Origin: Pseudomonas fulva
Lineage (GTDB): Bacteria > Pseudomonadota > Gammaproteobacteria > Pseudomonadales > Pseudomonadaceae
Length of the DNA: 64,000 nt
Direction of reading: 5' to 3'
Assembly: GCF_023517795.1 (NCBI RefSeq)
Contig: NZ_CP082928.1
Location: 2,728,001 to 2,792,000, forward strand
Made by a program: the position numbers and the translations under genes. The stretch's first letter is position 1. Each line of letters opens with the position of its first letter. Shown in pieces: positions 62,132 to 64,000 of this stretch. Below the pieces are notes generated by a model. That model saw only the letters and a list, made by a program, of their open reading frames with translations, made no database searches and was not told the DNA's origin.

Positions 62132-62274
62132 ACCCCTGGGAACTGCTGGGCCTGGACGCCGAGGCTGAACCGCGCACCATCAAGCGTCGTCACGCGCGGT
62201 CGTTCAACCAGACTCATCCCCCACCAACGGATCCCGAATCCGGTCCCGACTCGACAGCGCCGGGAACAGCTTGA
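62128..62274 (+). pseudogene. Truncated J-domain gene (DjlC-like remnant)
   Basis: GTG at 62128 overlaps the stop of the djlC-like gene. Its first ~22 residues, MNPWELLGLDAEAEPRTIKR, match the start of that gene's J-domain. After about codon 23 the similarity stops, where the sequence becomes antisense to the end of the MFS gene (stop at 62204), and the frame ends at 62274 with no HPD loop. It looks like a second J-domain gene cut by a rearrangement. Confidence 0.75.
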
Positions 62275-63442
62275 TCCACAGCAGGCTGATGCCGATTGCG
62301 CCGAAGCCGCCGATCAGCACGGCCGGCACGGTGCCGAACCAGGCGGCGCTGACCCCGGCGCGGAAGTCGCCGAGCTGGTTGGAGGCGCCGATAAACAGGC
62401 TGTTCACCGCGCCCACCCGGCCGCGCATGTCATCGGGCGTCTGCAGTTGCACGAAGGCGCCGCGGATCACCATGCTGACCATGTCGGCGGCGCCGAGCAG
62501 CACCAGGGTCGCCAGGCTGAACCACAGCGAGGTGGACAGGCCGAAGCCGATGGTCGCCACGCCGAAGATCGCCACCGAGCCGAGAATCACCGGGCCGACC
62601 CGCCGCTCGATGGGGTGGCGCGCCAGGTAGATGGACATCAGCAGGGCGCCCACCGCCGGCGCCGAGCGCAACAGGCCCAGGCCCCAGGGGCCGGTGAGCA
62701 GAATGTCCTTGGCGAATACCGGCAGCAGGGCGGTGGCGCCGCCGAGCAGCACGGCGAACATGTCCATGGAAATGGCGCCGAACACTTCCGGGCGGCTGCG
62801 GATGAAGCGGAAGCCGGCCAGCAGCGATTCCACGGAAATCTTCTGCTTCAGCGGTTTCTGTTGCGACGGCAGGCTGAGCATCATGCCCACTGCGATCAGG
62901 TAGAGCACCAGCGCCGGGCCGTACACCCAGACCGGCGCCACGGCGTAGAGCACGCCGCCCAGGGCCGGGGAGACGATGGTCGCGGTCTGCATCGCTGAGC
63001 TGGAGGCGGCCACGGCGGCGGGGAACAGGCCCGGCGGCACGATATTGGGCAGCAGCGCCTGGGTAGTGGGCATTTCGAATGCCCGGGCGGTGCCCATCAT
63101 GAAGGCGATGACGAAGATCATCTCGCGGGTCAGGCTACCCGTGCTGCTGCCGAGCAACAGGGTGATGGCGACGATGGCCTGGCCACACTGGCACAGGGCG
63201 GCGACCTTGCGGCGGTCGAAGCGGTCGGCGACATGGCCGGTCAACAGGATGAAGAGGATCTTGGGCAGGAATTCGACCAGGCCGACCAGACCCAGGTCGA
63301 GCACGTTGCCGGTGAGGCTGTACATCTGCCAGCCAATGGCCACGGTGAGCATCTGGAAGCCGCTGGCGGTGAAGACCCGGGCCAGCCAGAAGCGGATGAA
63401 AGGCGTGTGGTGACGCAGTAGCAACTGACCATGGACGGACAT
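62204..63442 (-). CDS. MFS transporter (MFS_3/EntS-like)
   Basis: This is a 412-residue twelve-helix transporter. It has LARVFTASGFQMLTVAIGWQMY at the start, GHVADRFDRRKVAALCQ (the MFS loop 2-3 motif), PTTQALLPNIVPPGLFPAAVA and GAFVQLQTPDDMRGRVGAVN near the end. This is the branch of EntS and similar exporters, with roles in siderophore or drug efflux. The substrate is unknown. The gene's 3' end overlaps the truncated J-domain remnant on the other strand. The ATG at 63442 has a weak ribosome-binding site. Confidence 0.88.
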   Translation of the reverse strand: MSVHGQLLLRHHTPFIRFWLARVFTASGFQMLTVAIGWQMYSLTGNVLDLGLVGLVEFLPKILFILLTGHVADRFDRRKVAALCQCGQAIVAITLLLGSSTGSLTREMIFVIAFMMGTARAFEMPTTQALLPNIVPPGLFPAAVAASSSAMQTATIVSPALGGVLYAVAPVWVYGPALVLYLIAVGMMLSLPSQQKPLKQKISVESLLAGFRFIRSRPEVFGAISMDMFAVLLGGATALLPVFAKDILLTGPWGLGLLRSAPAVGALLMSIYLARHPIERRVGPVILGSVAIFGVATIGFGLSTSLWFSLATLVLLGAADMVSMVIRGAFVQLQTPDDMRGRVGAVNSLFIGASNQLGDFRAGVSAAWFGTVPAVLIGGFGAIGISLLWIKLFPALSSRDRIRDPLVGDESG

Positions 63443-63613
63443 TGGAGTACTTGGGCGGCTGACGACGGCCGTTCAGCCTAGCACGTCCGCTGTAACACTT
63501 GGATGCAAGATGTCTGATGACTTCAGACAACAGCGCTGCATGTGCCGTGGTGCTCAGAATCTGTTCATGATCTTTCAGCCCGGTTCGTCGACTTTGGCGG
63601 TTAAGTGGCGCAA

Positions 63614-63742
63614 GCGGCCGATCGTAGGGTGGACGACGCTTCACCTACGCGGCCCGACCCGTCCACCGCTCTGCGATTGCAATGGTGGATGAAAAGAGCG
63701 TCAGCTACGCGCCCCGATCCACCCTACGTAGCGAACGGCCGC
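63614..63742. repeat. Intergenic inverted-repeat element (GTAGGGTGG type)
   Basis: The nested arms GCGGCCG (63614-63620)/CGGCCGC (63736-63742) and GTAGGGTGG (63624-63632)/CCACCCTAC (63719-63727) enclose about 86 bp. The sequence GTAGGGTGG...CCACCCTAC is a common intergenic repeat family in pseudomonads. The rest of 63443-63792 shows nothing else I can name. Confidence 0.65.
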
Positions 63743-63792
63743 TTCTACCTTGTAGTTGCCGCTTCAGGCGTATGAAGATTTTGAGCAGGCGC

Positions 63793-63996
63793 TTAGTGGA
63801 TCAGCCCGCTAAGCAGCCACAGGCCCAGCAATAGCCAGATCAGGCCACCGATCACCGAGCCGCGCATGAACGAGCGCACCGCGCTGTAGAGCAGGATCAG
63901 CCCCAGCAGCAATACGGCGATGCTGAGCAGCGAGGGGGTGACGCCCAGGGCGCCGGACAGGCCGTCGATAAAGCTGGCGACTGCGCCGGCGAGCAT
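63793..63996 (-). CDS. Small two-helix membrane protein (possibly 5'-incomplete)
   Basis: This is a 67-residue hydrophobic protein with two membrane helices (SLLSIAVLLLGLILLYSAV and GGLIWLLLGLWLLSGL) joined by a basic loop (RSFMRG). I do not recognise a family. The ATG at 63996 is four bases from the window edge and the frame is open beyond it, so the true start may lie outside. Confidence 0.6.
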   Translation of the reverse strand: MLAGAVASFIDGLSGALGVTPSLLSIAVLLLGLILLYSAVRSFMRGSVIGGLIWLLLGLWLLSGLIH

Positions 63997-64000
63997 GCCG

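Overview
The window is bacterial chromosome, G+C-rich (about two thirds by eye), densely coded and without introns. Gene content and order point to Pseudomonas or a close relative. The landmarks are ppx/trxA/rho/ubiD, the zapA-ssrS(6S RNA)-ygfA locus, ygfB-pepP-ubiH-ubiI, gcvT-gcvH, the DUF47-pit phosphate genes, argE/argA and hscC with a J-domain partner. Identifications come from reading translated sequences and remembered family features. No database search was run.

Layout. (1) 1-7.4 kb: end of a ParA-like ATPase gene, a universal stress protein, thioredoxin 2, a membrane-anchored alpha/beta hydrolase, a BCCT osmolyte transporter and an OsmC-YcaO fusion. (2) 7.4-12.8 kb, accessory: a ccdAB toxin-antitoxin pair, a GFA-family enzyme, an Asp/Glu racemase, then three AT-richer genes on the minus strand separated by integron attC sites. 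They code for a DUF4238-like protein, an Abi_C-type protein and a small two-helix membrane protein. (3) 12.8-25 kb: selO, mscK, nhaP2, an AraC regulator divergent from a FepA-type siderophore receptor, a DUF2218 gene and ppx. (4) 25-43 kb: trxA, rho, ubiD and its reductase, a quinone oxidoreductase, 6S RNA with zapA and ygfA, the ubiquinone hydroxylase cluster, an iron ABC binding protein and permease with no ATPase, and gcvT-gcvH with no gcvP. (5) 43-56 kb: a chemoreceptor, an orphan PulE-type ATPase, a phosphate/polyphosphate group (CYTH-CHAD, DUF47, Pit), argE, argA and a secreted carboxypeptidase G2-like enzyme. (6) 56-64 kb: trmA, a purine permease, hscC with a djlC-like partner and a truncated second J-domain gene, an MFS transporter and a small membrane protein.

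The strongest unusual signal is the cassette array at about 9.56-12.04 kb. All three cassettes obey the integron rule that the 5' boundary of a cassette is complementary to the R'' box of its own attC. No integrase gene is visible. The last attC is cut off and joined to a 25-bp tandem repeat of a kind associated with Y1/REP transposases. A second signal is a 114-bp multi-hairpin repeat, present in opposite orientations at 27.2 and 57.2 kb, whose stems differ by compensatory changes. The window also carries REP-like hairpins and other intergenic inverted repeats typical of Pseudomonas genomes.
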